NCBI RefSeq assembly: GCF_000685095.1
Contig: NZ_BAYE01000020.1
Coordinates: 45,161-109,160 of the forward strand
Origin: Paraburkholderia caledonica NBRC 102488
Lineage (GTDB): Bacteria > Pseudomonadota > Gammaproteobacteria > Burkholderiales > Burkholderiaceae
DNA: 64,000 nucleotides
Direction: 5' to 3'
The notes under the pieces: generated by a model
Told to the model about the DNA's origin: nothing
Database searches by the model: none
What the model saw: the letters and a program-made list of their open reading frames with translations, nothing else
Made by a program: the position numbers and the translations under genes
Shown: piece after piece, positions 1 through 8,576 of the stretch
How positions within the stretch are numbered: position 1 is the stretch's first letter
Layout of the letters: each line of letters starts with the position of its first letter

Positions 1-428
1 CACGCCGCGACTTCTGGGAAGAACTGCACCGCCTCGCGGCGCGCGGCATATCCGTGCTCGTCAGCACACATTACATGGATGAAGCCGAGCGCTGCCACAA
101 GCTCGCCTATATCGCCTACGGCAAGCTGCTCGCGCAAGGCACGTCGAAAGAGGTGATCGAGTCGCAGGACCTCGCGACGTGGTCGATTCAAGGCGAGCAC
201 CTGAGCGAACTGTCGGAGAAGCTACGTGCAACGCCCGGCGTCGATCAGACCGTTGTATTCGGCGCCGCACTGCATGCGAGCGGGCGGGATCACGCGGCGC
301 TCGAACGCGCCATCAGGCAGGCCACCGCAGGCACGACACTTCGCATGGAGCCCATAGAAACAGGTCTTGAAGACGTATTCATCTATTTGATGAGCCATTC
401 GAAAGACAACTTTGGAGCGCAAACGTGA
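1..428 (+). CDS. ABC transporter ATP-binding protein, C-terminal part (partial)
   Basis: The frame is open from the window edge, so only about 141 C-terminal residues are present and the Walker A and signature motifs lie outside. The visible VLVSTHYMDEAERC is the H-loop (switch histidine) region of an ABC-2 type exporter ATPase, and the LAYIAYGKLLAQGT stretch after it is typical of the DrrA/CcmA-like C-terminal region. The last bases overlap the permease start in a GTGA arrangement, indicating translational coupling. With the permease and the outer-membrane factor downstream it probably powers tripartite export of a drug or lipid. An HlyD-type adaptor would be expected upstream of the window. 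Confidence 0.9.
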   Translation, partial: RRDFWEELHRLAARGISVLVSTHYMDEAERCHKLAYIAYGKLLAQGTSKEVIESQDLATWSIQGEHLSELSEKLRATPGVDQTVVFGAALHASGRDHAALERAIRQATAGTTLRMEPIETGLEDVFIYLMSHSKDNFGAQT

Positions 429-1567
429 GCACAGGTACTGCTTTTTCGTTGACGCGCTGGTGGAGTGTGGTACTGAAAGAGTTCCTTCAACTGCGGCGCG
501 ATCGCGTCACATTCGCGATGATCGTGGGTGTGCCCATCGTTCAACTCGCGCTCTTCGGTTTCGCAATCAACACCGACCCGAAGCATTTGCCCACTGCCGT
601 CATCGTGCACGATCAGAGCGAGTTTTCGCGCAGCTTCGTTGCCGCAATGACCAACTCAGCTTATTTCGACATCGTCGAGACGCTGCCAGACGAAGAAGCC
701 GGGCGCCGCGCGCTTGCGAGGGGCCGCGTGCAATTCGTGCTGAATATACCCGTCGACTTCTCCAGAAAGCTGCTGCGTGGCGAGCACCCTTCGCTGCTGC
801 TCGAAGCCGACGCGACCGACCCTACTGCAACGCAAACCGCCGTTGCCGCGCTGCCGCACCTTGTGCAACCGGTCGCCGACAAGGACATCACCGGACCACT
901 CGCACATCTGAATGGCGGGCAAAACGCATTTGGCGTTCAGGTTCACAATCTGTACAACCCTGAAGGCATTACCCAGTACAACGTCGTTCCCGGACTCATG
1001 GGCGTAATTCTGACGATGACACTCGTCATGATGACTGGGCTCGCCGTCACCCGTGAACGTGAGCGCGGCACCATGGAAAACCTGCTGGCTACGCCGGTTC
1101 TGCCGATCGAGGTCATGACCGGCAAGATCGTGCCATACGTCGCCATCGGACTGATTCAGGCATCGATCATTCTGTTCGCGGCGCGCTTCGTGTTTCATGT
1201 GCCTTTTGTCGGCAGCCCGGTGGCGATTTACCTCGCGGCGCTGCTCTTCATTGCCGCGAACCTGACGGTAGGAATCACACTGTCGTCGCTTGCACAGAAT
1301 CAGCTGCAGGCCATGCAGCTTACTGTGTTCTATTTCCTGCCGAATATCCTTCTGTCCGGTTTCATGTTCCCGTTTGCAGGTATGCCGCAATGGGCTCAAT
1401 TCATCGGCAACCTGTTGCCGTTGACCTATTTCAACCGGCTCATTCGCGGCATTTTGGTCAAGGGCGTCGGATGGGCGGACCTCTGGCCCTCGGTGTGGCC
1501 CATGGCTCTATTTACCGCCATCGTCATGGCAATTGCGCTACGCTTTTATCGGCGCACGCTCGACTAG
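425..1567 (+). CDS. ABC-2 type transporter permease (YhhJ/YbhR-like)
   Basis: A 380-residue inner-membrane permease starting at GTG 425, overlapping the ATPase stop by four bases. One membrane segment lies near residues 32-55, followed by a large periplasmic loop (about 55-180) and a C-terminal block of about five membrane segments. The block contains the TRERERGTMENLLATPV motif that marks ABC-2 exporter permeases. The length is normal for the YbhS/YbhR/YhhJ group. It should form the membrane channel with the ATPase encoded just upstream and hand substrate to the outer-membrane lipoprotein encoded next. Confidence 0.92.
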   Translation: MSTGTAFSLTRWWSVVLKEFLQLRRDRVTFAMIVGVPIVQLALFGFAINTDPKHLPTAVIVHDQSEFSRSFVAAMTNSAYFDIVETLPDEEAGRRALARGRVQFVLNIPVDFSRKLLRGEHPSLLLEADATDPTATQTAVAALPHLVQPVADKDITGPLAHLNGGQNAFGVQVHNLYNPEGITQYNVVPGLMGVILTMTLVMMTGLAVTRERERGTMENLLATPVLPIEVMTGKIVPYVAIGLIQASIILFAARFVFHVPFVGSPVAIYLAALLFIAANLTVGITLSSLAQNQLQAMQLTVFYFLPNILLSGFMFPFAGMPQWAQFIGNLLPLTYFNRLIRGILVKGVGWADLWPSVWPMALFTAIVMAIALRFYRRTLD

Positions 1568-1577
1568 GAGAATGTCC

Positions 1578-3071
1578 ATGAGAACACTTCTTCTTGCCTG
1601 CGCAGTGGTTTTGAGCGGCTGCACCGTGGGACCGGACTTTCAGGCACCGGCGGTACCGCGCACGCAAAGCTATACACGCGAGACATTGCCCGAGCGTACT
1701 GTCGAGTCCAACGGAGCGGCGGGCGCCGCGCAGAAATTCAGCCTCACGCCAAGGCCGACGTCGATGTGGTGGCGTCAATTCCAGTCAGACGCACTGAACC
1801 ATCTCGTGGACGACGCATTGCGTGAAAGTCCGACGCTCGCGCAAGCGCGCGCCAAGCTGATCGAAGCGCGTGAAAATTACACCGCACTCGCGGGTGGTAC
1901 GCAATTCCCGGGCATCGACGCAACTGTTTCGGGTGCAAGGCAAAAGGTAGACCCCGCTGCGTTCGGTATTCCGCTTGTCGAGAGCCCCGGACCGTTCTCT
2001 TTATTTAGCACATCGGTCAGCGTTTCGTATGTGTTCGATATCTTCGGCGGCAATCGGCGCGCGCTTGAGGCAAGTATGGCGCAAGTCGACTACGAATCGT
2101 ATGAGTTCGATGCGGCACGGCTCGCCATTGCGGGAAATGTGGTGTCTACCGCCGTGCGCCGCGCCTCGCTGCAACAACAAATAACGCTCACGCAGCGGCT
2201 TGTCGAAGCACAGGCTCATCAACTGTCGATCATGGAAGCGCGTTTAGCTGCCGGCGGCGTGTCGCAACTCGACGTCCGCAGCCAGCGCACGCTGCTTGCA
2301 CAGACTCGCGCTTCGTTGCCGCCGCTGGCAACACAGTTGGCCGCTGCCGACCATCAGTTGGCCATTCTGCTCGGCAGAGCGCCATCTGAAGCAGATTTCG
2401 ACACACTTACTTTCGACGCACTGCATCTGCCAGTCGATATTCCAGTGGCTTTGCCGTCAACGCTCGCTCGTGCGCGGCCGGACATCAAGGCGTCGGAAGC
2501 TTTGCTGCATCAAGCCAGCGCAAATGTCGGCGTCGCCACGGCGAACCTGTACCCGCAATTCGTGTTGTCCGCGGGAATCGGCTCGGAACGCACGCGCATT
2601 GGCGACATTGTGAATGGGCTGAACGTGTGGAATATCGGCCTGAATCTGACTCAGCCGATCTTTCACGGCGGAGAACTGCATGCGAAGAAACGCGCGGCGC
2701 AGGCTGTGTACGACGCCGCATTTGCGAGTTATCGGCAAACCGTGCTTGAAGCATTGCAACAGGTCGCCGACTCTCTGACGGCAATGCAGAACGACGCACG
2801 AGAACTCCAGGCGCGCACCGAGGCCGCACAGGAGGCCGAGGCGAGCCTTGGCGTTGCGGCTCAGCAATATGCGGCAGGCGGGATCAGCCAGTTTGCTCTA
2901 CTCGATGCTCAACGTCAGATGTTGCAAACTGCACTCGATCAAACGCGGGCTCGAGCAAACCGCTTTACCGACACCGCTGCGCTGTTTCAGGCGCTTGGCA
3001 CGCAGCCTGACAGCCCGGCTGGGAATTCGCCTGGCGATCCGCTTGGTAGTCCGCTAGGCAGCAACCCATAA
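1578..3071 (+). CDS. Efflux outer-membrane factor lipoprotein, NodT family
   Basis: The start ATG 1578 is chosen because AGGAG at 1566-1570 is seven bases upstream; the in-frame ATG at 1572 would be too close to it. The 497-residue product begins with a lipoprotein signal (MRTLLLACAVVLSGC, lipobox LSGC) followed by the VGPDFQAP motif seen at the start of NodT/OprM-type proteins. Two OEP repeats follow, with long helical stretches near residues 180-260 and 380-460. The C-terminus is a proline/glycine-rich tail of repeated GDPLGS-like units, probably disordered. It lies 10 bp after the permease and completes an ABC-type tripartite efflux operon. Confidence 0.93.
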   Translation: MRTLLLACAVVLSGCTVGPDFQAPAVPRTQSYTRETLPERTVESNGAAGAAQKFSLTPRPTSMWWRQFQSDALNHLVDDALRESPTLAQARAKLIEARENYTALAGGTQFPGIDATVSGARQKVDPAAFGIPLVESPGPFSLFSTSVSVSYVFDIFGGNRRALEASMAQVDYESYEFDAARLAIAGNVVSTAVRRASLQQQITLTQRLVEAQAHQLSIMEARLAAGGVSQLDVRSQRTLLAQTRASLPPLATQLAAADHQLAILLGRAPSEADFDTLTFDALHLPVDIPVALPSTLARARPDIKASEALLHQASANVGVATANLYPQFVLSAGIGSERTRIGDIVNGLNVWNIGLNLTQPIFHGGELHAKKRAAQAVYDAAFASYRQTVLEALQQVADSLTAMQNDARELQARTEAAQEAEASLGVAAQQYAAGGISQFALLDAQRQMLQTALDQTRARANRFTDTAALFQALGTQPDSPAGNSPGDPLGSPLGSNP

Positions 3072-3094
3072 CAGCCTGCTCGCTTTGCGTGGAA

Positions 3095-3481
3095 TTACAA
3101 CTGCGCTTCGATAGCCGCCTTATCGATCACGGACCACACCTGACCAATTCTTTCGCCGCGGAATTCGTAGAACACATTTTCGGTGAAAGTCACCGTTCTG
3201 CCGTTGACGTCGAGCCCGAGAAATTTTCCTTTCGGTGTGCAATTGAAGCGCAGCCGTGCCGCTACATACGCAGGGTCGGTAACCATCAGTTCGATGTCGA
3301 AATGAAGGTCTGGAATCTCCACAAAATCCCTCTCCAGCATCGCGCGATAGCCCGACAAGCCGATCCGCTGATCGTTGTAGTAAACGTCGTCATGGACGAA
3401 TTGCGTCAACCTGTTCCAATCCTGACTGTTAAGGCAGGCAATGTAGCTTCGGTACACGTTTGAGAGATCGGGCTCAGTCAT
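3095..3481 (-). CDS. SnoaL-like / ester cyclase family protein
   Basis: A 128-residue protein of the NTF2-like SnoaL fold, recognisable from YRSYIACLNSQDWNRLTQFVHDD at the N-terminus (shown in part) and the VSVIDKAAIEAQ-like end. The start ATG 3481 has GGAAA about ten bases upstream on the minus strand; an upstream in-frame ATG would add 15 or more residues that do not resemble the family. SnoaL-like proteins bind or isomerise small polyketide-like molecules, but many have no known substrate. It converges on the efflux operon with only 23 bp between stops, so no terminator fits there except within coding sequence. Confidence 0.8.
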   Translation of the reverse strand: MTEPDLSNVYRSYIACLNSQDWNRLTQFVHDDVYYNDQRIGLSGYRAMLERDFVEIPDLHFDIELMVTDPAYVAARLRFNCTPKGKFLGLDVNGRTVTFTENVFYEFRGERIGQVWSVIDKAAIEAQL

Positions 3482-3656
3482 GGCAAGTTTCCATTTCTCG
3501 TATAGGTGAGTGGGTTCCAGCATAACCGCTCGAAAGCTGGAATCGCATGGTCGCGCTACTCGAAACGACGGTATTGCGCGCGAGGCATACGCATTGCTGT
3601 GTCGTCCCAATGCGGCGCGCTCCTTGTGTCGCCTCAACAGACGTTATTTCACGACC

Positions 3657-3854
3657 ATGAAAAATTCGGCTTTGTGGGTCACCGCGTGCGCAGCCTCGCT
3701 TGCCATGGCGTTGGCCGGCTGCAACCGCTCCGGTACTTCGTCGACCGACCAGGCGAGCGGCGCGGCCGCAGTGAGTGGGGCCGCGCAAAGCGGGCCTGCC
3801 GTGTCGGCGCCCGCCACTGCGGCAAGCGACGCGCCTGCCGGCGCGAGCCAATAG
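3657..3854 (+). CDS. Small lipoprotein, function unknown
   Basis: Sixty-five residues beginning MKNSALWVTACAASLAMALA and then GC, a good type II signal peptide with lipobox LAGC. The mature part is only about 45 residues, rich in Ala, Ser, Gly and Thr, without a recognisable domain. The frame stays open further upstream, but ATG 3657 is preferred because the signal peptide starts there. It is divergent from the SnoaL-like gene. It resembles small envelope lipoproteins often left as hypothetical in Burkholderiaceae; it could be a spacer or cell-envelope stress protein, but nothing in the sequence decides this. Confidence 0.65.
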   Translation: MKNSALWVTACAASLAMALAGCNRSGTSSTDQASGAAAVSGAAQSGPAVSAPATAASDAPAGASQ

Positions 3855-3992
3855 TATTTGGACGCTGGGAGCCGCGCCACTGGCGAATTGCCGACATGCG
3901 TTCGATCCGTTTGCATGGCGAGGAATAGCCGTTGCTTGAACACTGCGCGTTGTTGCGCATTCCCTCCCCCCGCACTGATACGGAGCACCCTT

Positions 3993-4502
3993 ATGAACGC
4001 TGTTGTATTGACCCAGCCGGAAGTTCGCCACGAAGACAATGCAATTGTCGCCTACCAGATGGCAGCGAAAGCAGTTGCCGGCCTCGAGAAAGTTGTCGAA
4101 TTAAACGTGCAGACCGTCAAGACGTCGTTGTCCGAGCAGCAGGCGCTTGTCGATGCCGCGCTATCTTCTGTATCCCTGGATCAGGTAATCGATCTGCAGC
4201 TCCAGCAAGTTCCTGCCGCAATGAAGAAGAGCTGCGCATATTGGGGGCATGTCGAAGACATCGCCGTGGATACACATAACGAGCTTGCAGGTGTGCTCCA
4301 GGACAGCGTAAGCAGCTACCTGTCTACGCTGTTTTCGTTTTTTGGCAGCGCCACTTCAATCGGCATTGCACCGACGGAACACACAACCGTAACAAGCCCG
4401 CTCGTGATCGACGAGCCGCCGGCCGCGCAAAGCGGGCCTGTCGCAATCCTGGACAGTGCAGGCAATGTCGTGTCATCCACAGGGCGTACCGACCTGCACT
4501 GA
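3993..4502 (+). CDS. Phasin family protein (polyhydroxyalkanoate granule-associated)
   Basis: A 169-residue protein with no signal peptide. ATG 3993 follows a CGGAG at 3981-3985. The N-terminal 110 residues are helical and amphipathic (VAGLEKVVELNVQTVKTSL), in the manner of TIGR01841-type phasins, which coat PHA granules in betaproteobacteria. The C-terminal 50 residues are low-complexity and rich in Pro, Ala and Ser. The family assignment is from the helix pattern and size; there is no other PHA gene nearby, so it would be one of several unlinked phasins in the genome. Confidence 0.78.
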   Translation: MNAVVLTQPEVRHEDNAIVAYQMAAKAVAGLEKVVELNVQTVKTSLSEQQALVDAALSSVSLDQVIDLQLQQVPAAMKKSCAYWGHVEDIAVDTHNELAGVLQDSVSSYLSTLFSFFGSATSIGIAPTEHTTVTSPLVIDEPPAAQSGPVAILDSAGNVVSSTGRTDLH

Positions 4503-4775
4503 AGTAGCGCAAGGTAGCGCGGCAAAGGCGTGTCGGCCTGCCGCGCCCTCGCGTCCGGTGGCGATGCGAAAGGGCATTAACGGCCATTGCACTCAACGTT
4601 TCGCGACAAATGTCCTGCATTTAGGGTCTTTACTAATATGAAAACCTGTCGCGTGTTTATCATTGGGCCACATGCATTCCAGGCAGAGGCGCGTGCGCCG
4701 TCCGCCCTCTAGTGGCCCGACCAGTTCCGGGCCCCGCCTGCTTTCCACCGCACCAGATTTCCCAATGGATGGACT

Positions 4776-5642
4776 ATGAGTAGCGCACGTTTCGCGTCGT
4801 TTTGGCATGGCCCAGAGCTTTCGGCCTATGAGGTGGCCTGTTTGAGTTCGTTCACCGCCTATGGCAGTGACGTCGCGCTTTATACCTATGGCGAGGTAGA
4901 AAACGTACCCAAGGGCGTGATCGTCAAGGACGCAAGCGAAATTGTGAAACCCGACGCGTTAACAGCATTTTCTATTGACGGTACCCCGTCAATGGCGCAT
5001 TTCACCGACTATTTTCGCTTCGTCATGTTTACGAAAACGGACGAAATCTGGATTGACACCGACATGCTGCTTTTGCGCGCGTTTGATCGCAGCCTGGAGG
5101 GCAACATTATCGGGCGAGAGTCGGCCACCAGCATCTGCACCGCTTTGCTGCGCCTCGATCCCACCGATCCGCGCCTGCTGGAGCTTTTACAACGGATCGA
5201 AGCGATGAAAGGCACCTCCATAAAATGGGGTGACACAGGTCCGCGTTTGCTGACGTCCGTATATGGCGTAAATGCGGGAGTACCAGAAAGCGACTTCTAT
5301 CCGGTACATTTCGACGATTACTACAAGGTATTTCTTCCGCAGTACTTCGACGAGTGCGCAGCGTTGTGCGCCAATTCGTACTCGCTGCACCTCTGGAACA
5401 ATCGCGTTGTGAAGATGGGTTTGTTCAAACGAGTGGGACCGCCGCGCGGCTCATTCCTTCATCACGTCTTTGAGCAAATCGGCGCGAACAGACTGTTCCG
5501 GGAGTTTTATCCCGCGAACGTCATGCAGGCGATGATAGATAACGTCGAGCAAAAGGTCGGGCGCGACGAGGGCTTCCGCAAGCTCTTGCAGATTGGCATG
5601 CCGGTCGTAAAGACGGCAATTGTGAAGCGTCTGGGGGTTTGA
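4776..5642 (+). CDS. Glycosyltransferase, GT32/capsular-synthesis type with DXD motif
   Basis: A 288-residue cytoplasmic protein. The segment DEIWIDTDMLLL (about residues 88-99) contains the DxD metal and nucleotide-sugar binding motif in the context typical of GT32 and alpha-1,4-glycosyltransferase-like enzymes. TDYFRFVMF just before it is the usual acceptor-side helix, and HLWNN near residue 210 is the second family landmark. No membrane segment is seen. It is the first gene of the polysaccharide region, on the opposite strand from the sugar-transferase operon, and is followed after 28 bp by a convergent small gene. It probably adds one residue to the EPS repeat unit; donor and linkage cannot be told. 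Confidence 0.82.
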   Translation: MSSARFASFWHGPELSAYEVACLSSFTAYGSDVALYTYGEVENVPKGVIVKDASEIVKPDALTAFSIDGTPSMAHFTDYFRFVMFTKTDEIWIDTDMLLLRAFDRSLEGNIIGRESATSICTALLRLDPTDPRLLELLQRIEAMKGTSIKWGDTGPRLLTSVYGVNAGVPESDFYPVHFDDYYKVFLPQYFDECAALCANSYSLHLWNNRVVKMGLFKRVGPPRGSFLHHVFEQIGANRLFREFYPANVMQAMIDNVEQKVGRDEGFRKLLQIGMPVVKTAIVKRLGV

Positions 5643-5670
5643 ACACTTGAGCGGCCGCGTGGCCGTTCAG

Positions 5671-5994
5671 TCATGCGCCTCGCGCCACTTCAATGAGTTC
5701 CTTCACGCGCCGCGCGATATTCGTCAACAGGCCCTGGGACGACCCGCCCTGCTGCTGACGGTGCGGCATGCGCTGCAAGTCTTCCCAGTCGCTCTCCAGC
5801 GCGCGGGCGTGCCCTTCCGGCGTGAACGGCCATTCCATTGCGACCGCGCGCGCACGAAAGGCGCTCCCAGCTTGTCCTGAGCGCTCCACATACGCATTGA
5901 TAGCCGACGCTTCGCGCTGCGCCGCTTCTCGCGAAGCCATAGCAATGAAGTCGTCGGGTCCCTCAATATGGACGCACCACAATTGTTCGCTCAC
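5671..5994 (-). CDS. Conserved hypothetical protein, small cytoplasmic
   Basis: A 107-residue soluble protein. GTG 5994 is chosen as start because GAGGAA lies about seven bases upstream; the product then begins MSEQLWCVHIEGPDDFIAM. It is rich in Ala, Arg and Glu and mainly helical, with no membrane segment and no motif I can name. Similar short proteins with the WCVHIEGPDD start are, as far as I recall, common in Burkholderia and remain uncharacterised. It lies 22 bp downstream of the next gene upstream on the same strand (the ATP-grasp protein that ends at 6017) and could be co-transcribed with it. Confidence 0.7.
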   Translation of the reverse strand: MSEQLWCVHIEGPDDFIAMASREAAQREASAINAYVERSGQAGSAFRARAVAMEWPFTPEGHARALESDWEDLQRMPHRQQQGGSSQGLLTNIARRVKELIEVARGA

Positions 5995-6016
5995 GCACGT
6001 TCCTCGCTGAATACCG

Positions 6017-7081
6017 TCATAAGGCACTACCCTTCAGCAGTTCCCACTTCAGGTCCTGAAAGCAGGGGCCCTGCGTCGCCTCACTGAACTTCACGTCGTT
6101 GTGTTCGCCGTTCCATTCCATAATCTGCACCTTGCCGTCACTGTCGACTGTCACGTCCCATCCAATGCAGCGCGCAAACGGCACCTTGCGATGAAGTTGC
6201 AGAACGGTATCGATGCAATCGCTGAACGCAGGCATTTTCAGTCCGGCGAACCTTACTTTGGAATCGGGGTGCTCTTCCGTCGCGCCCCAGTCGCTCATGA
6301 AGCCTTTGCGAGCGAATTCACCCGTTACCAGGTCCACGGGCACACAAACTTCGTCATCCACCGTGATATGGGTATGACTCGCCCTGCCCACGCGCAAAAA
6401 TGCGGCGCGCAGCGAGGCGCGACCAAGGTCATCCACCGCCGTGGTCAGGCGTAAGGTCGCGACCGAGTTGGCAGCGAACGCGCTCAGCAATGGATGCTGA
6501 ACGATGAACTTCTGTAGTACTCCGTTGCCGAGCGATTTGATGAGATCGCAGTCGAACGATTTTCGGTCGAAGAAATGAATGCCTTTGCCTTGCCCTGAGC
6601 CGTCCAATTTGAAGACGACCTTATCGCAGTCGCGGAACACCGCGTCTTCGAGTTCGCGTTCAGGAACCACCACGTTGCGGTCCGTAAAGAACAAGCCATT
6701 CGCGAAGTAGGCTATGTCGGGAAACGCGTCACCGCCGAAGATGACCCGCGACATGGGCTTCAGGTTCGAGATCCTGCCGTAGCCGCCTTTCATGTTGGGC
6801 ACGACCACGCCGCCGTAAAAGTTGTCGGGGATCCAGCCTTCCTTGAAAGTGCCGCTGAACGCAGCATAAACGCGAAGCCAGGGTGCGTAGATCGCATCGC
6901 CGAATACGTCCAGTGCGTACGTATCGGCCTGCTTGAGAGTCGCCGGGTCCGCTGGTCCGTATTTCTTCTCCAGTTGCCGCAGGACGCGCTTAGCCTGCAC
7001 GCCATGCACCCGGTGGAATGCGTATCGCCCCACGCTCTTTATTGAACGTCTGGCTACTGTCTCAACGTCGATCAGTTTCAT
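6017..7081 (-). CDS. Sugar-transfer-associated ATP-grasp family protein
   Basis: A 354-residue protein of the ATP-grasp superfamily, in the group found beside polysaccharide glycosyltransferases (the ATPgrasp_ST type). Evidence is KVVFKLDGSGQGKGIHFFD (about residues 165-183), which matches the nucleotide-binding glycine-rich strand-loop, and the C-terminal VQIMEWNGEHNDVKF, where Glu and Asn are the usual Mg-ATP ligands. ATG 7081 is preceded by a strong purine-rich GGGGAGGGGA. It stands between the EPS sugar transferase and a small unknown gene on the same strand. ATP-grasp enzymes ligate a carboxylate to an amine or thiol, so a non-sugar decoration of the polymer is possible; the substrate is unknown. 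Confidence 0.8.
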   Translation of the reverse strand: MKLIDVETVARRSIKSVGRYAFHRVHGVQAKRVLRQLEKKYGPADPATLKQADTYALDVFGDAIYAPWLRVYAAFSGTFKEGWIPDNFYGGVVVPNMKGGYGRISNLKPMSRVIFGGDAFPDIAYFANGLFFTDRNVVVPERELEDAVFRDCDKVVFKLDGSGQGKGIHFFDRKSFDCDLIKSLGNGVLQKFIVQHPLLSAFAANSVATLRLTTAVDDLGRASLRAAFLRVGRASHTHITVDDEVCVPVDLVTGEFARKGFMSDWGATEEHPDSKVRFAGLKMPAFSDCIDTVLQLHRKVPFARCIGWDVTVDSDGKVQIMEWNGEHNDVKFSEATQGPCFQDLKWELLKGSAL

Positions 7082-7160
7082 AGTCCCCTCCCCCTGCTGA
7101 TTATGCTTAAGCACCGCACGTACTTCACTGCATTGCTGGGGCCTCGATCCAACGGACGGA

Positions 7161-8537
7161 TCAGTAAGCGTTGGGATGATGCAGCCCCTTGAATACAGTC
7201 GCGAAAATGATCTTGACGTCGAGCGCGAACGACCAGTTCCGAAGATAGTACAAATCGTGCGCTACGCGGCCCTCCATCTTCTCGATGCGGTCCGTCTCCC
7301 CGCGAAAGCCATTGATTTGTGCCCACCCGGTAATCCCGGGCTTGATCCGATAGCGGTGAATATAGCCCGATACGATGTGCTGATAAAGGTCGTCGTGCTC
7401 GAGCGCGTGCGGCCTCGGCCCCACGACGGACATATCGCCGCGCAGCACGTTGAAGAACTGCGGCAACTCATCCAGGCTCGTACGCCGCAAGAATCGTCCG
7501 ACCCTCGTGATGCGGGGGTCGCCACGCGTAGCCTGCTCAAGCACTCCTTCCTTCTTCGCATGCAAGCGCATGCTCCGGAACTTGTAAATCATGAAGACGC
7601 GGCCGTCCGCGCCCTTTCGGCATTGCTTGAAGAACACAGGACCGGGCGAACTGAGCTTCACCGCTATCGCACACGCGAGAAGAATCGGCGAGACAGCAAT
7701 CAACGCAATCAGTGCGAAGATGCGATCGAACAGCTCTTTCTTCACGAGAGCGTTCGGCGGCAATGGCGAGGCGGCCAGGTTGATGGTTGGAAAGCCGAGC
7801 AACTCGGTCACGCTTCCATCGAAAAGGGCAAGGGCCCGCACATCCGGCATGAAGCGCACATTGATCAGATCGTTGCGGAATTCATCGACCAGTTCCAGAA
7901 TCGCGCGCTCTTCCGACAAAGGCAGCGCCAGCCACACTTCATCCACCTGCTGTTCGCGCACGTATTTCGCGAACGCGGCGCGCTGCTCGAACACGGGCAC
8001 GGACATCGTGGTTTCCTTGTCCGGACGCAGGTTGTAGACAGCGTTTGCACGAAAGCCCGCAGCGGGCTCCATCTCCATCTTGCGCAAGATTTCGTCGCAA
8101 TGTTCTCCGCACGCGGCGACAGCGACCTTCTGGAGATTCAATCCCGCGTTGCGCACTCGTCCGAGAAGAACGTGGGTCACCATGCGCCCAGCGATCATTG
8201 CGCCGCCCGCGATGCCGGTCCAATACACGAACCATAACCGCGAGACGAAATCGATGCGGTGCAACGAGAACATCAACGCAAGCGCGCAGGCCTGCACCAC
8301 GAGCCAGCCGAGCGCCACCTGCCCGGCGAGAACGCGTTTCGAACGGCCGCGCCACGACTGATAGACGCCCAGTGCCGGAAACACAGCGAGCGAAAACGCC
8401 GCCGCAAACGCGACAAATGCCAGGTAGAAGTTTCGTTGCGCGAAATCGTCGAAGCGGATGTGAGACGCGGCAACCGCGCCTCCGAGGATCATCGCCACAT
8501 CGAACAGCCTGGCCATCAGACCTGTGATCAATCGCAT
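7161..8537 (-). CDS. Undecaprenyl-phosphate sugar phosphotransferase (EPS initiating enzyme)
   Basis: A 458-residue polyisoprenyl-phosphate hexose-1-phosphate transferase (WcaJ/WbaP/BceB-like). It starts EPS repeat-unit assembly by moving a sugar-1-phosphate to undecaprenyl phosphate at the inner membrane. Membrane segments are near residues 10-30, 40-60, 75-95 and 105-125. A CoA-binding-like middle domain follows, then a hydrophobic hairpin (about 270-295) and the catalytic domain. The landmarks KFRSMR, TSLDELPQFFNVLRGDMSVVGPRP (given here in part) and KPGITGWAQING are all intact. ATG 8537 has GAGGGA seven bases upstream. It follows manC by 39 bp on the same strand and is probably co-transcribed with it. 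Confidence 0.94.
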   Translation of the reverse strand: MRLITGLMARLFDVAMILGGAVAASHIRFDDFAQRNFYLAFVAFAAAFSLAVFPALGVYQSWRGRSKRVLAGQVALGWLVVQACALALMFSLHRIDFVSRLWFVYWTGIAGGAMIAGRMVTHVLLGRVRNAGLNLQKVAVAACGEHCDEILRKMEMEPAAGFRANAVYNLRPDKETTMSVPVFEQRAAFAKYVREQQVDEVWLALPLSEERAILELVDEFRNDLINVRFMPDVRALALFDGSVTELLGFPTINLAASPLPPNALVKKELFDRIFALIALIAVSPILLACAIAVKLSSPGPVFFKQCRKGADGRVFMIYKFRSMRLHAKKEGVLEQATRGDPRITRVGRFLRRTSLDELPQFFNVLRGDMSVVGPRPHALEHDDLYQHIVSGYIHRYRIKPGITGWAQINGFRGETDRIEKMEGRVAHDLYYLRNWSFALDVKIIFATVFKGLHHPNAY

Positions 8538-8576
8538 AGCAGTTCCCTCGTACGCTCTCTGGTTCGCCACGGCCGA

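Noticed and set aside
7176..8237. A 353-codon open frame on the plus strand
   Set aside because: Antisense to the sugar phosphotransferase gene, whose catalytic motifs are complete.
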